The notes beneath the pieces were generated by a model, which was given only the letters and a program-made list of their open reading frames with translations, was not told where the DNA came from and made no database searches. From Trichaptum fuscoviolaceum (taxonomy: Eukaryota; Basidiomycota; Agaricomycetes; Hymenochaetales; Trichaptaceae): a DNA stretch of 64,000 nucleotides. The translations under genes and the position numbers were made by a program. Position 1 is the first letter of the stretch. Every line of letters starts with the position of its first letter. The stretch is taken from the NCBI GenBank assembly GCA_910574455.1, contig CAJSYZ010000005.1:4216001-4280000 (forward strand), written 5' to 3'. Below are positions 41,761 through 51,512 of this stretch, in pieces.

Positions 41761-44368
41761 GCAAGGGGTTGTGGGTGTCGAGGCGTAAGGCTGGTGGTTG
41801 GAGAGATGATGTGTATGAACGAAATAAGGGGGTGTGACGGGATGGGTTGCGTTGGGAACGGGCAGGTGGCATGACTTAGAGGGAATGAGTCGGACAGTCG
41901 TAGTGACAACAACTGCAGGTGCAATAGGGGTCAGAGCGGCGAGGTTCAAAATGGCTGAAGTGATGACGATGTCGGACAATGGGTCGAGTGATTGTGAGTG
42001 GGGGTTGAACACGAGCAGATTTGTTGAAATAGTCAATGAGTCGGTGGGCGTAATCAGGGTTGTTAAAGAAGGTGTGGATGAGAAATACCGAGATTGTTGG
42101 GATGTGGAGTCCAAGTCCGGTGGGGGGTTTGAAGTACTTGTACTCCCAGTCTGGGTCGTAGTGGTCTTTGGACCAAGCTCCGGAGTATACAGGTCGGACA
42201 GCGTCCAGGTAATGGGGGCGAGTTGGAATCGAGGTAGTCGGTAATGCAACAGTATGGGGTTCGGGTGTTGGTGGCTGTTTGTTCGATGGGGAGAGCGTAT
42301 AGTCGTTTATGATGTTAGATGAGTGGGGATATGAGAAGTGAACGAGTTTTTTGGATGGGGACATTCAAGTGAGATGATGGAGTCTTTTATAGGCTTTGAG
42401 GATGGTCTGTGCGTTCCGAAGATGTGACTCGGGTTCCCATGAGTTTCCAGAAGTGGGGTAACCTTTCCATTTTATAAGATATTGTCGCCTGGTGCCATTC
42501 CCATGGTGGGCTCGGATGGCTTCTACTTCGAATTGTTCTTGTCCTTCGATTAGATCAGGTGGGGGGTTACTGTGGGGTGGTCCATATGCTTCCGTCTCAG
42601 TGTATCTCACGAGAAGCGCGGCGTGGAATACTGGGTGTATCTTCCATTTAGTCCGTGAGAGATCTAATTCATAGACGAGTGGAGATAAGACTTTCTTGAT
42701 CTTGAAGGGACCATCGCGTTTTTCCTTGAACTTTTGCGATAAACCGGGAATTCGAAGGTTCTTTGAGTCTAGCCAAACTTTGTCTCCTTTGTTGAATGGT
42801 TTGAAGTTTCGGAAAGTGCGTTCTTTCATTACCATAGCAGCGACTGAATGAGCTGCTAAGGCTTCTGATCGATGTACTGTGAGGTTGGCAAGTCGTTGTG
42901 ATACGGATGGGACATTTGATTTCGGATATTTCAGGGGTAGTGGAATGGGGTCGTATCCCATGAGAAGCGAGAAAGGGGTTCTCTTGGTGACAGCGTGGGC
43001 ACGATTGTTATGGGCGAATTCAATGTTGGGAATGTGTCTAGACCAGTTCTCAGGTTCCGCAGTACAATAGATCCGGAGGTATACTTCGATCTCTTGATTG
43101 GTCCGTTCGGCTTGTCCATCGGTTTGAGGGTGGTAAGCGGTGGACATAGACGACTTGATTCCTATGATCTTGCAGAGTTCTTGGAATGCTTTAGAAGCGA
43201 ATTGGGGTCCTCTGTCGGATATAATGCGTATCGGAAGTCCAAATCATCGATATACATTGTCGAAGTATAGTTGTGCCGTTTCAATTGCGTCTACTGTCTT
43301 CTCGCATGGAATGAGGACAATAGCTTTGGAGCAATCGTGATCAATGACTAATAGAAGTGTGTCATAGCCATGTGACATTGGTAAATCGGTGATGAAGTCC
43401 ATATTGACGTGGGAGAATGGAAACGAGTGTTTGTCGGCGGCGATAGGCATTAGTGGTGGAGCGGTCGGATGGTGATTGACTTTCATTTGTTGACATAGTG
43501 CGCATCCATGGACATAGTCGGATACAAACTTCTGCATCCTGGGCCAGTAATACGTCCTTCGGACCTGTTCCAGGGTGTTGAATATGCCAGGGTGTGCTCG
43601 AACTGGTATATCATGGTGAAGTCGGAGAATAGTGCACTTTAATTCGAGGTTGTCCGGGATATAGATGCGATTTTTGAAGTAAAGGATGCCGTCATCATCG
43701 AAAAACCAGTCTTTGAGGGCGGTTCGGGCAGGTGGTAGTTTCTTCTTTAGCTGGGCAATGGTGTTTGTGAGGAATTCATCTTTCTTCATCGATTCTTTGA
43801 TGGATTTTGTGAGGCTATCTGTGTCTGGGAGGTCGTCATCGGATTTGTAGTCTTCTTCTTCTTCGTCTTCAGAATTTTCTTGATCCTTCTGTTCCTGAAG
43901 AGTGGAAATGAATAGGTCCTTCGGAAGCATAATCGATGATTCGTTGAGATTCTCCCCCTGTTTAACATGGTCCGCCCGGCGGGATAGAAGATCGGATTGA
44001 ATCATTTGTTTGCCGGGGACATGTGTGATATGAAGGTCGAATTGTGAGAGCAACAGATGCCATCGTGCTTGACGGGGTGAGAGTCGTCGGGCCTCTCGCC
44101 AGTAGGTAAGGTTGCGATGATCACACCAAAGTGTAACAGGGTGTGGGGATCCAAGGAGATAGTGTTTCCAAGTGATGAGGGCACAGATAATAGCTAATAG
44201 TTCGCGATCATAGATCTCGTAGTTCCGTTCAGCGGAGTTTAGTGATTGCGAAATATAACCGGTTGGCTTGAGAACACCGTTGTCATCATGTTGTCGAAGG
44301 ACTGCTCCGGTTGCAACTTTGGAAGCGTCAGTTTCGAGGAAGAAGGGATTGTGCGGATTGGGCATAAG

Positions 44369-44957
44369 TAGTGTTGCTAAAGTTCAGTTCAGGATAGGCC
44401 TGAACCGGGTTCAAACTCCGAACTGAACCGGGTTCAGGTTCAGGTTCAGAGAAATCTCAGATTTTGAACCTGAGTTCAGTTCGGGGTTCAGGCCTCTGGA
44501 GAAATGCTGAACCTGGTTCGAACCGGGTTCGAACCCTGAACTTCAGGTAACTTTCCCACCCTTTAAAGATGGAAAACCTTATAGTTTGACAACTATAAAG
44601 TACTTAAAATGTCAATTAAAAGTGAAACTTATCAACATTAAGCAGAATCTATGTCTAGAATATACTAAATGTACTAAGGTTCATGCTGAACTGAGTTTGA
44701 ACCCAGTTTGAACCCGGTTCAAGTGGGATTATATAACAAAATTTCCATATATGGTATGTACTAAGGCTTTCTAAAAATAGATACTTGAACCGGGTTCAAA
44801 CCGGGTTCAGCCAGAATTTGGGCTGGCTGAACTGAACTGAACTGAACTTCGAGTTCAGTTCGGGGTTCAGGCTGAGGCCGGAAAATCCGAACAGTTCAGT
44901 TCGGGGTTCGGACCAAAAGGGGTCTGAACTGAACTGAACTGAACTTTAGCAACACTA
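44369..44957. mobile_element. hAT-type MITE in Gypsy-3 pol
   Basis: 589 bp with termini TAGTGTTGCTAAAGTTCAG / CTGAACTTTAGCAACACTA and perfect 8-bp TSD GGCATAAG (44361-44368, 44958-44965). Subterminal arrays of TTCAGTTC and GAACCGGGTTC. Related in termini to the 1391-bp MITE but with a different middle; AT-rich core, no coding capacity. Confidence 0.88.
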
Positions 44958-46408
44958 GGCATAAGAAGTAACGGATGTTGAGTGAACGCGGCCTTGAGAT
45001 CATCGAATGATTTTTGTTCTACTTCAGTCCATTTGAAAGGTTGATCTTTGCGTTTGAGGTTGTCCAAGGGTTTGGTGATTTCGGCGTAGTGTGGAATAAA
45101 ACGGCGGTAGAAGTTGGTGAATCCGGTGAATGAACGGATATCTTTGACAGTAGTTGGAGTTGGCCATTTAGTGATTCCTTCGATTTTTGTTGGGTCGGTT
45201 TGGATGTGATTAGGTGTAATAATGAGTCCAAGATAGGGTAGTTTCTGCGTATGGAAAAAGCATTTGGTGGGCTTGAAGTAGAGGTCATTCTTTTCAAGGA
45301 TAGTGAAGGCACGTCGTGCTCGAGAAATGAGTTCCGGTAAGGTTGGGGCATGTATGAGGATGTTGTCCATGTAAACCAAGAGATGATTTAGAAGGATTTC
45401 TTCGCCAAGAATATCATTCATAAAGTGTTGAAAGGTGGCAGGTGAGTTGCATAGGCCGAAAAACATAACTGTTGGTTCGAAAAGTCCTCGTTGAGTGGTA
45501 AATGCGGCTTTCCATTGATCTCCATCCTTGATGCGGATATTATTGTATCCCCATCGGATATCTAGGGCAATGAAGTAGTGAGATCCATGTAACTTGTCTA
45601 ATAGGTCCTGGACAAGTGGTAATGGGTACGCATTCTTGATGGTTCCATTGTTGAGGTAACGGTAATCTTGAACAGGTCGTAAGGTACCGTCTTTCTTGTC
45701 AACGAAGAAGAGAGGGGATGCCATAGGTGACTTCGAAGGTCTGATATATCCATTCTTGAGGTTCTCATCGATGAAGGCATCGAGAGCAGCTTGTTGCGGA
45801 AGTGAGAGTGGATAAGGTGAATGTCGTTTAGGAATGAAGTCGGGTTTGAGATCAATTGCATGGTCATATGGGCGACTTGGAGGAAAGCGATGTGCTTTTT
45901 CTTCGTCAAAAAGGGATAGGAATTGGTGGTATTGATGGGGTACCAAGGCAGTAAGTGGTTTAGCGGGTTGGAGTCCTTTTCGAGCTTGTTGCGCAAGTTG
46001 TGTTGAGATATTAACGCGATTGAGCTGTATTGATCCAGTTTCCCAGTCGATTTTGGGTTGATATTTCTTGAACCATGGTAGTCCGAAAATGAAGTTCTCT
46101 TTTCCAAGGGTGGTAACATAGAATCGCATAGCATAGTGGGCATTTCCAAGCTTGACACGAAGGGGGGCATAAGATGTGATGTGTCCAGCATTGTTGAATG
46201 TTCCGTCAACATTGCGTGGTCGAAGTGATTGTCGCAGTTTGATAGTTTTGATCTGGAGATTTTCTACGAGTGTTTTGTCAATGAATAGACCTTCTGCTCC
46301 GGTATCGAGTAGGGCGGTGGCTTTGTGGGTTTTCTGGTTATATAGGAACGTGATTGGGATTCGTAAGGCGTGATTGTCATTAATTGAATTGATGAGCAGC
46401 CTGATGTT

Positions 46409-46453
46409 CAACGAGAGAGAGGGCTGCGGGAGCTCTTCGTTGTTCAAAAATTT
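46409..46453 (-). promoter_or_regulatory. Gypsy-3 -1 frameshift site and downstream hairpin
   Basis: Coding strand GGA AAT TTT TGA. The heptamer A AAT TTT (46447-46453) is canonical X XXY YYZ directly before the gag stop. Four bases after it, CAACGAAGAG (46442-46433) can pair with CTCTCTCGTTG (ending 46409) with a one-base bulge, leaving a ~12-base loop. Slippery site, short spacer and stem form the usual -1 frameshift module. Confidence 0.72.
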
Positions 46454-47832
46454 CCTTCTTCAACTCGATCGAAGACTTGGTTGACTGCGTCATCATCAAG
46501 GCCAATAAGGAGTTGTTGAATCTGTGCGGCGCGATCTTCAGCTGAGAGTTCGCCTTGATCTTGGTCTTCGTTCTCGGGTTCAGAGTATTCGTTCTGATCA
46601 TCGGCTGAAGTCAATTGGCGCATATTTTTGGACCTTGGTGTTCGTGAGTTGGGCCATCGAGTTTTTGAGGTACGTTTGGGATGAGGTTTGGGACACTTGG
46701 CAGTGCGATGTCCGGGTTGGTGACAATTGAAGCAAAGGTTTTCCTTCATATGACGTTGGAATTCTTCGGTTGAAAGTCGTGATATAAAGAAGCTGTAGAT
46801 GGCTAGGTCGACCAATTCTTCTATATCATCATTGTCATTGGAGGGCATTGTTTCATTTGTGTCATTTGTGTCGTTTGCAATGGCGCGAATTTGACGATTG
46901 TATTGTCGCATAGGTCGTCGTTTGAAGCGGTTCTCTCCGGAATAGGATTGGTGGGGTTGGGATTCCATTGAACGAGCTATCTTGTAATTGGTGTCCAGTC
47001 GAGTGGCAAGCGAAAACCAATCTTCCATGTTGGTCGGTTGTGGACTACATGCAAGTAGTTTCATTCGAAGATTGTCATTGAGTCCCATCCAGAATGCATT
47101 GCGTTGGGAGAGATATTCCGTGATACGAGCTTGCATGATGAGTGTTTTGAATTTGAGAATGTAGTCTTCAATAGATCCTCGCTGTTTGAGCTTGGCGAGT
47201 TCCATTGTAGCCTTGATTGTGAGTTCGGATGTGATGAAAGTGCGGTGGAATTCCGCAAGGAATTCTTCAAATGTGTCGGTTTCAAAACGTCCGCTGGCCA
47301 TGTATTGCATTGCGAATGGTCGGGATCCGCGAAGACTGCAATGGGCGAGCACAAATTCGATGCATAGCTCATCTGTGTCATAGATGTGTCGGTTGGCTCG
47401 TAGATGGATTTGGACTTGGAGTAAAAAGCGATCAGCATCTTCTTGGGTTCCGTCGAAAGGTTGAATTTTAGCCATGGTTATGGGTCGATCGTGTGCGGGT
47501 CCATCTCCTTGATTGTTATTGTCTGCTGCTCCTCCACCTCCAGCTCCTCCGCCTCCTCCTCCTCCTTCATCGTCTCCTCCTCCTCCTCCTCCGTTGTTGT
47601 TCGGGTTTCCTCCGGGTGGTCCTTCTCCTCCTCCTCCTCCTTCATCTCCTGCGGGTGGTTCACCAAATCCCCATCCTCTCCATGCAGGATTTTGTCGGCC
47701 TCCTCTGCCTCCTCTGCCTCCTCTGCCTCTACCTTGGAGATGTCTTAAGTGGAAAAAGGTACTGATACTTTCTTCTCCAGGTGGGGGTCGGAACATTGAG
47801 CGGGTAGTTTCCGTGACAGTTTGGGTAGCCAT
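46444..47832 (-). CDS. Gypsy-3 gag
   Basis: Intact 462-codon gag. The N-terminus has an RGG-type run (GRGRGGRGGRGGR, residues ~34-47) and a long Gly/Asn/Glu low-complexity region (~55-110), unusual for gag and suggestive of RNA binding. Then comes the retrotransposon gag domain (FDGTQEDADRFLLQVQ to ~residue 290), a basic stretch RFKRRPMRQYNRQ, a zinc knuckle CFNCHQPGHRTAKC near 365-378, and an acidic tail. Stop TGA at 46444-46446, adjoining the slippery heptamer. Confidence 0.93.
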   Translation of the reverse strand: MATQTVTETTRSMFRPPPGEESISTFFHLRHLQGRGRGGRGGRGGRQNPAWRGWGFGEPPAGDEGGGGGEGPPGGNPNNNGGGGGGDDEGGGGGGGAGGGGAADNNNQGDGPAHDRPITMAKIQPFDGTQEDADRFLLQVQIHLRANRHIYDTDELCIEFVLAHCSLRGSRPFAMQYMASGRFETDTFEEFLAEFHRTFITSELTIKATMELAKLKQRGSIEDYILKFKTLIMQARITEYLSQRNAFWMGLNDNLRMKLLACSPQPTNMEDWFSLATRLDTNYKIARSMESQPHQSYSGENRFKRRPMRQYNRQIRAIANDTNDTNETMPSNDNDDIEELVDLAIYSFFISRLSTEEFQRHMKENLCFNCHQPGHRTAKCPKPHPKRTSKTRWPNSRTPRSKNMRQLTSADDQNEYSEPENEDQDQGELSAEDRAAQIQQLLIGLDDDAVNQVFDRVEEGNF

Positions 47833-47989
47833 AGTACTAATGGATAGAGGTTCGATGTGAGGGCGGGTGTAAGAGAGATATGGTTTCGGTGGGATAGGTG
47901 GAAGTATGGATGCTTGACGTGAGGGAGTAGGAGTTTCTGGAGCAATGGAGCTGCGTGATTGAGAGGATCGTCTGGAGGATCATCTGAAG

Positions 47990-49582
47990 AGGGTTTGATC
48001 AAGAGATCCGTGAGTGGGTGAGTTTGAACGAGATCGATGGGAGTTGCTGGGTTGAGGGTCGGAAGTGGAAGTTGGTTGGGGTTCTTGTGGTGGTTGTGGT
48101 AGTAGGTCGGGGTGTCGGCGGTAGTACTCTTCTCTAAGCTCTTTCCAATTTGGAGTGTGACCTTCGTATATTTCTCGTAGTTCTGGGCCGAGTGTATGAG
48201 CTACTACCCAAGAATCAGCAGTTGGGTTGTAGATCCAAGGGGTTTCGGTAGGTTCTCCGTTGGCGTCGGGAAGATGGAAGTATTGTGTTTCTTCGTTGAA
48301 GATAAGAGTGGTTGGGAACGGTGGTAGTGGGGGTTGAATGTGTTTGAACTCTCCTGCTAGACTTCGACGAGCAAGGTCTTCCCAGTTGGGGGTATGAGTA
48401 ATGAAGTTTTGTCGAGCTTCTTCAGCAGAGTTGGCTTCGATTGGGGTCCACCGTTGTAGTAGTTGATTGTATGACCACGATCGATAAGTTTTGTTACCAA
48501 TTCTATAGTAGAAGAAGTTCTTTTCGGTGTCAAAGAAGAGTCGATTGTGTGGTGGTGGAGCGTCTGGATACTGAGGAACAGTAGTCTGTGTAGGTATTGG
48601 TTCTTCAGTGGTTTTCGAAGTGGTTTCTTTGTTAGTTTTGCCTGTTGTAGTAGATGAGGCTGTGTTTCGAGCCGTCTGTTTGCCTTTGTTCGCCGTGGTG
48701 ATTAATCGGTTCCGGATTGATATCCGTAACTGTCTGAATCGTAGTTTGTAAGGGTGTAGTCCGTAACACTAGCAATGTGGGGTGAATCTTCCGGGGGGTC
48801 AATCGGTGGTGCAAGATAGTTATGAACTATGTTTTGCGGAGTGGGTTGGTGGTGTTGACAACTACACTGATAGATGTAGTGGTTGACGTCTTCGCTGATA
48901 CTATTCCAACAGAAGTGTCGGTTTACAAAGCGAGCAGTTTCAGCTTCAGTGCGATGAAGTTGTTCTCCGTGGTTGTCAAAGTGGACGTAGTTTATAAAGA
49001 ATCGGCGTAGGTGAGTTTCTCGAGGGATGAATAATCGGGTATGGTTCCAGAGGAGTCCGTATTTGAAGATCCAAGGTTGGTGGTTGTCGCGTGAGTACTG
49101 CAGGTATCCAACTGTTTGGGTGTAATTGTAATACCGGTCGTCGAGTATAGTTCTGATTTGGTTTAGGATGTCGTCGAACTCTTCGGCAAAGGCGAGGAAT
49201 CGGTTTCGGATGAGGTCTCTGGTTGAGTAGATGGGATCGTCAAGGGCTGGAAGTGATAGGGTGTCCGCCACGATTGTGGTAGTGTGTAGTGTATGCGTAA
49301 AAGTCGGCAATTGTCTTCACAGATATGGACTAGTCGGATTCGATCAGGGAGAAACTCTTCTAGATAGAAGAATGCGTTGGGGTTGGTGTGGTAGATGAAG
49401 AAGATAGAGTCGGGTTGGACAATTAGACTGGCAGTTTTTGTGATGGACCAGACTGTATCGTCACAATACTTGGTGAAACTATATGTGTCGAATTGATAAC
49501 AGTTGGCTACGGAGTATTGGACTTGGTATATGTGTCTTCCTGCGTTGTCGAGTTGGTTGGTGTCAGTGTGGGTAAGGAGCAA
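47990..49582 (-). pseudogene. Gypsy-3 ORF0: accessory coding region before gag
   Basis: Open readings cover 49582 to 47990 in two frames that swap twice (49582-~49300; ~49310-48702; ~48768-47990). The first and last share a frame, as expected for one ~530-codon ORF with compensating indels. The middle part has LFIPRETHLRRFFI, then H114 and H119, ~29 residues with RHFCW, then C149 and C151 (48858-48971). This resembles the integrase H2C2 zinc-binding domain except for CXC instead of CX2C. The last part has two copies of a motif HTPNWxxL (HTPNWEDLARR, HTPNWKELREE), each after a W-rich segment. Not recognised as any named family. It is co-oriented with gag. Confidence 0.5.
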
Positions 49583-50202
49583 AGCGTTTTGTGGGATAGA
49601 GGGTGCCGTGATGGATAGATGTTATGACGTAAAGTGAAGTGGTTTTCTGTTTGACCTTTGTTTAGTCTTGAGGGTCGTCAAGCGATAACGTTATGAGATG
49701 ATCGACGGTGGGGCAGTGTTTGTGATGCTTTGTTCAATGTTAACAGATGAACTGTTCTTCGATTTCTGGATCGGTCTCCCTTCGATTTCTGGATCGGTCT
49801 TCCTTCGCTATTACCAAGCGGCACGTCTGCAAGTTATGCTCGTTGTCCAATAGGTGTCCCAAAGACTAGGCTAGCAGCTTTATGCCTTCTTTGCAGGTAC
49901 TGAGTCCTCTTCCTGTGTGCACAGCTACGGTCCCGTTTGGTATGACAGAAGTTGGTTCCTTTGTAACGCTACTGTCCGGGGTTTAATCAACCAATGAGCT
50001 GGAGCGGTTTTCTTAATCTTCGGATCGCGACTCTCGAAGTTTTCCTTGGCCTCCCTCTTGCAATCGATGAGCACCTTGCTACACTGAAGGGATTACCTCG
50101 AGCGGATGTTCTTCTGGACTAGATGGGTTTACAACTGGTTAGTAGTAAGTGGAGCTATGGCTCAACACCTTAGTCGTAAAGACGGATGTCTTCGACGGTA
50201 GA
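49583..50202 (-). other. Gypsy-3 5' leader
   Basis: About 620 bp between the PBS and ORF0 with no gene recognised. It contains a direct repeat CTTCGATTTCTGGATCGGTCT (about 49757 and 49781). Probably untranslated leader with packaging function; inferred only from position. Confidence 0.5.
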
Positions 50203-50217
50203 TAAGTTCGATCTAAT
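50203..50217 (-). promoter_or_regulatory. Gypsy-3 primer-binding site, self-complementary to its LTR
   Basis: Coding strand ATTAGATCGAACTTA directly after the LTR. AGATCGAACTTA (50203-50214) is exactly complementary to TAAGTTCGATCT in the LTR transcript (50389-50400). A TATA box TATATAAA (50427-50434, minus) is ~30 bp upstream of that stretch, placing it at the RNA 5' end. Self-priming as in Tf1 is the simplest reading. Confidence 0.8.
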
Positions 50218-50685
50218 TGTTACGTCTCAACTTACGGTCTCGTATAGTTGGGGAACGCAACGTTAAGTTGCTCAGTGATAGCGGAGCTAGGGCTCGACAC
50301 TAAGTGTTGTATGGACAAAGGCCTACGATGTAGAGTAGAGAGAAAGCAGATGTATAGCAGAGACTAGAGACGGGGGGTTTGACAAAGGAGATCGAACTTA
50401 GAGTTCGATCATGCTAAGTACAGGGGTTTATATACTGTAGCTGCGGAGCAAGGGTACATCGGAAGATGAGTAAGAAGAGAACAATAAGAGAGTAGACGAT
50501 AGGCTACTAATAATAGTGTGAGAGCGATGGGCAAAGGGTTAGGGCAAAGGGTACATGTGTAACATCGGGATTGGCTGAGGGTTGAGGGTTACATCGGAGG
50601 ATGACTGAGCAGAACAAGAATAGAAACAAATAGGGCGAAGGGTTCGGAGTAATGGGGGCCGCTGACATAGTAAGAAAACGTAACA
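50218..50685 (-). repeat. Gypsy-3 5' LTR with promoter
   Basis: 468 bp, identical by eye to 38979-39446. TATATAAA at 50427-50434 (minus); PBS complement at 50389-50400, itself beside a second inverted copy GATCGAAC (AGTTCGATC), so the RNA 5' end could also fold on itself. Confidence 0.95.
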
Positions 50686-50690
50686 CAAAC

Positions 50691-50973
50691 CCCCTTTGCA
50701 ACCTTCAAAGCCCCGGAGACAGCAGCATAGACAAAGATTATTGCCACTGTACATGTATAGTGCTATATCTGGCTCATCATCACAATTCCGAAAAAATGAA
50801 CACAGACTTTGTTTGCTAAATGCCTTACATCTCATGGGTACATCATGTACTCTGACAATAATCTAAAGTGAATTGCCAATGTCTCTCGTTATACATATCC
50901 ATACATAATACACAATGCAGTACAATTCTAGTGCAATAAAGTACCTACCTCCGTGATGTAACAACATCCATCA
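50691..50973 (-). other. Probable 3' flank of the zinc-finger gene
   Basis: About 280 bp with no gene recognised; AT-richer than the transposons. Lies downstream of the candidate last part of the zinc-finger gene and contains the Gypsy-3 insertion point. Confidence 0.45.
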
Positions 50974-51102
50974 TTATTCTAGCTGAAATACTGTGACTGC
51001 CGCCCGCAGATTAAGTTTCTGTTTCCTTCCCTCACTCAACTTCAACAATGTGCTTCTCACTGCTTCCTTGTTATCCTGCGGCAATTCTACGGGCAGCTCA
51101 GG
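50974..51102 (-). pseudogene. Candidate 3' end of the zinc-finger gene beyond the LINE
   Basis: Minus-strand reading of 42 codons from the LINE tail to a TAA: PELPVELPQDNKEAVRSTLL, then KLSEGRKQKLNLRAAVTVF. It has a helical, charged character that would continue the C-terminal part of the protein read at 57849-58682. It has no start of its own. Whether it was joined to that protein depends on the exact LINE junction, which I cannot fix: possible TSD GCTTGAG/GCCTGAG with one mismatch would put a stop there instead. Confidence 0.35.
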
Positions 51103-51512
51103 CGCTTGTTTGTTTGTTTGTTTATTCCATTATAGTGACTGCAGGCCCTTTAGGGCCTATGGCGCACTTAAGTACATAGTAATCTACCAATGCGATCTAA
51201 ATGCTACAAAGTTTCAAGGAAAAGAGGAATGACGAAGACAGAGTAAAGTGAAGGTATGATCTAAGGAGGTATAAGTGAGGAAGGTATAAAGTTTTGCAAA
51301 AGGGATCGCTAGTAAAAGAGGGGCGCGTGTAATAGTACAGTAGAGCAGGTAATCGCTACATTGAAAAGCGTGGAGAACTATGAAAACATTTACTGAGTTG
51401 GCGTGCGGGATAGAGGAGGACCATCTGTGGGTACCAAGCCTCGGTTAATAAATAAATAAATAAAGAAATAGTGATAAGAGAGAAAGCGGAGAGTAAAGAA
51501 AGCGGCCAGGAG

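Larger units (their letters stand above)
39595..42364 (-). pseudogene. Gypsy-3 ORF3: accessory ORF after pol (interrupted)
   Basis: Begins with an ATG at 42364 that directly follows the pol stop TGA (42365-42367), in the same frame as pol. It is about 457 codons once the MITE (40370-41760) is removed; the frame matches across the MITE and its 8-bp TSD. One in-frame TAA (41876-41878) is present. No signal peptide or membrane span is seen, so it is not an obvious envelope. The C-terminal part has two acidic VIDLT / IIDLT motifs like SUMO-interacting motifs (near 40080-40040), and a Cys/His cluster CSYCNIRAPGHTIIGC (CX2CX6HX4C, near 39705-39755) followed by PSCGQHDGHDDEC. I know no family name for it. 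It could also be a C-terminal extension of pol. Confidence 0.6.
42365..46453 (-). pseudogene. Gypsy-3 pol with chromodomain, multiple lesions
   Basis: Entered by -1 shift from gag at 46447-46453. Protease ALLDTGAEGLFI is intact. RT has YMDN (45362-45373) where YMDD is expected, so a catalytic Asp is Asn. RNase H is split by the 589-bp MITE (44369-44957), which with its TSD adds 597 bp and keeps the frame. The integrase has its own H2C2 zinc-binding segment (HPGIFNTLEQ ... CALCQ) and DFITDLP/SDRGPQF core motifs, with an in-frame TGA at 43244-43246 before FGLP. A GPY/F module follows and a C-terminal chromodomain (YLIKWKGYP ... SWEPESHL) likely targets integration to chromatin. Stop TGA at 42365. 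Confidence 0.9.
38979..50685 (-). mobile_element. Gypsy-3: large chromodomain element with extra ORFs
   Basis: 11,707 bp in minus orientation with 468-bp LTRs (38979-39446, 50218-50685) identical by eye and TSD CAAAC on both sides (38974-38978, 50686-50690). Order on the coding strand: LTR, self-complementary PBS, ~600-bp leader, accessory region ORF0 (49582-47990), gag, slippery site, pol with chromodomain, accessory ORF3 (42364-39595), polypurine tract, LTR. Two hAT MITEs (589 and 1391 bp) sit in pol and ORF3. Net length without them is about 9.7 kb, long for a chromovirus. The RT motif reads YMDN and there are in-frame stops, so this copy needs help in trans. Confidence 0.95.

Noticed and set aside
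39595..42364. Envelope gene in Gypsy-3
   Set aside because: Position after pol fits, but no signal peptide, transmembrane span or glycoprotein features are visible.
47443..47860. Pro-rich plus-strand open frame
   Set aside because: Antisense of the Gly-rich N-terminus of Gypsy-3 gag.
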